A stretch of 64,000 nucleotides of DNA from assembly GCF_001949145.1 (NCBI RefSeq), contig NW_019091464.1:116327-180326 (forward strand), given 5' to 3'. The notes under the pieces were generated by a model that was given only the letters and a program-made list of their open reading frames with translations, made no database searches and was not told the DNA's origin. Position 1 is the stretch's first letter, and every line of letters starts with the position of its first letter. Both the position numbers and the translations under genes were made by a program. Of this stretch, positions 63,664 to 64,000 are shown in pieces. This DNA is from Acanthaster planci (Eukaryota; Echinodermata; Asteroidea; Valvatida; Acanthasteridae).

Positions 63664-64000
63664 CAGTCATTCACAGCCAGTATTGATGGCCTACCCTGCC
63701 CCAACCAAAACACGGATCCACCACTGTACGGGCCTTCGCAGCTCTGACTACAGACCTGGTTTCAAAGAAAATCCCGACTGTCTACTTCACGGCCATGTTG
63801 AACATCACGTGACACAATGCACAATACAGAATGAATGAGTCCAATTAATAGATAACTTATTTACCCCGCGGGGAAATTTGACCAAAGGTTGGCTACAATT
63901 CTCGAATTAGTCGACAACTGAAGTAATTTCATATCAGTTTGTCTATAAACCTAGAGTATATAACTATATTAAACAACGATATGAAATTAAGTTTTGTCAT

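Overview
The window is eukaryotic genomic DNA from an invertebrate animal. Coding sequence is split into short exons with GT/AG splice sites, the introns run from hundreds of bases to about 8 kb, and noncoding DNA is full of SINEs, foldback elements and runs of the motif TACATGTA. That motif density and the SINE types fit a marine invertebrate such as amphioxus, a hemichordate or a mollusc. The species cannot be fixed from the sequence. There is no operon structure, rRNA gene or CRISPR array.

The main occupant is one large minus-strand gene, from an ATG at 50066 leftward to at least 13593. I rebuilt it exon by exon. At least 26 coding exons, about 1426 codons, keep one open frame with matching splice phases at every junction. 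The protein runs: N-terminal PH domain, serine-rich linker, coiled coils, a complete TBC Rab-GAP domain with both catalytic fingers (the layout of TBC1D2/Armus proteins), then a post-TBC helix, then a C-terminal beta-propeller resembling those of ARHGEF10/ARHGEF17 and JIP3/JIP4. The propeller carries a disordered insertion of about 260 residues. The PH-coiled coil-TBC half is a familiar family; the attached propeller is not part of vertebrate TBC1D2 as I know it and is the main discovery candidate. The last exon is unresolved: either a short read-through tail at 13527 or a further exon at 8890-8991.

Left of it lies a second minus-strand gene with six phase-consistent coding exons from 6033 to 1117, continuing out of the window. 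I do not recognise its product. A short plus-strand ORF begins at 6196, 162 bases from the opposite ATG, so a bidirectional promoter is possible. At the right end a minus-strand first exon with a clear signal peptide (62867-62700) and a phase-compatible second exon (61429-61265) suggest the start of a secreted or membrane protein gene.

The rest is repeats: two copies of a Nin-DC-like tRNA-derived SINE, a MIR-like SINE, several foldback or MITE families (most with two copies here), minisatellites at 86-305, 19028-19300, 25908-26195 and 37563-37895, and two assembly gaps (35265-35401 and 46776-47650), the second inside a GGGGAGGA-type G-rich repeat. Regions 42-49 kb and 50.1-61 kb show no convincing gene.
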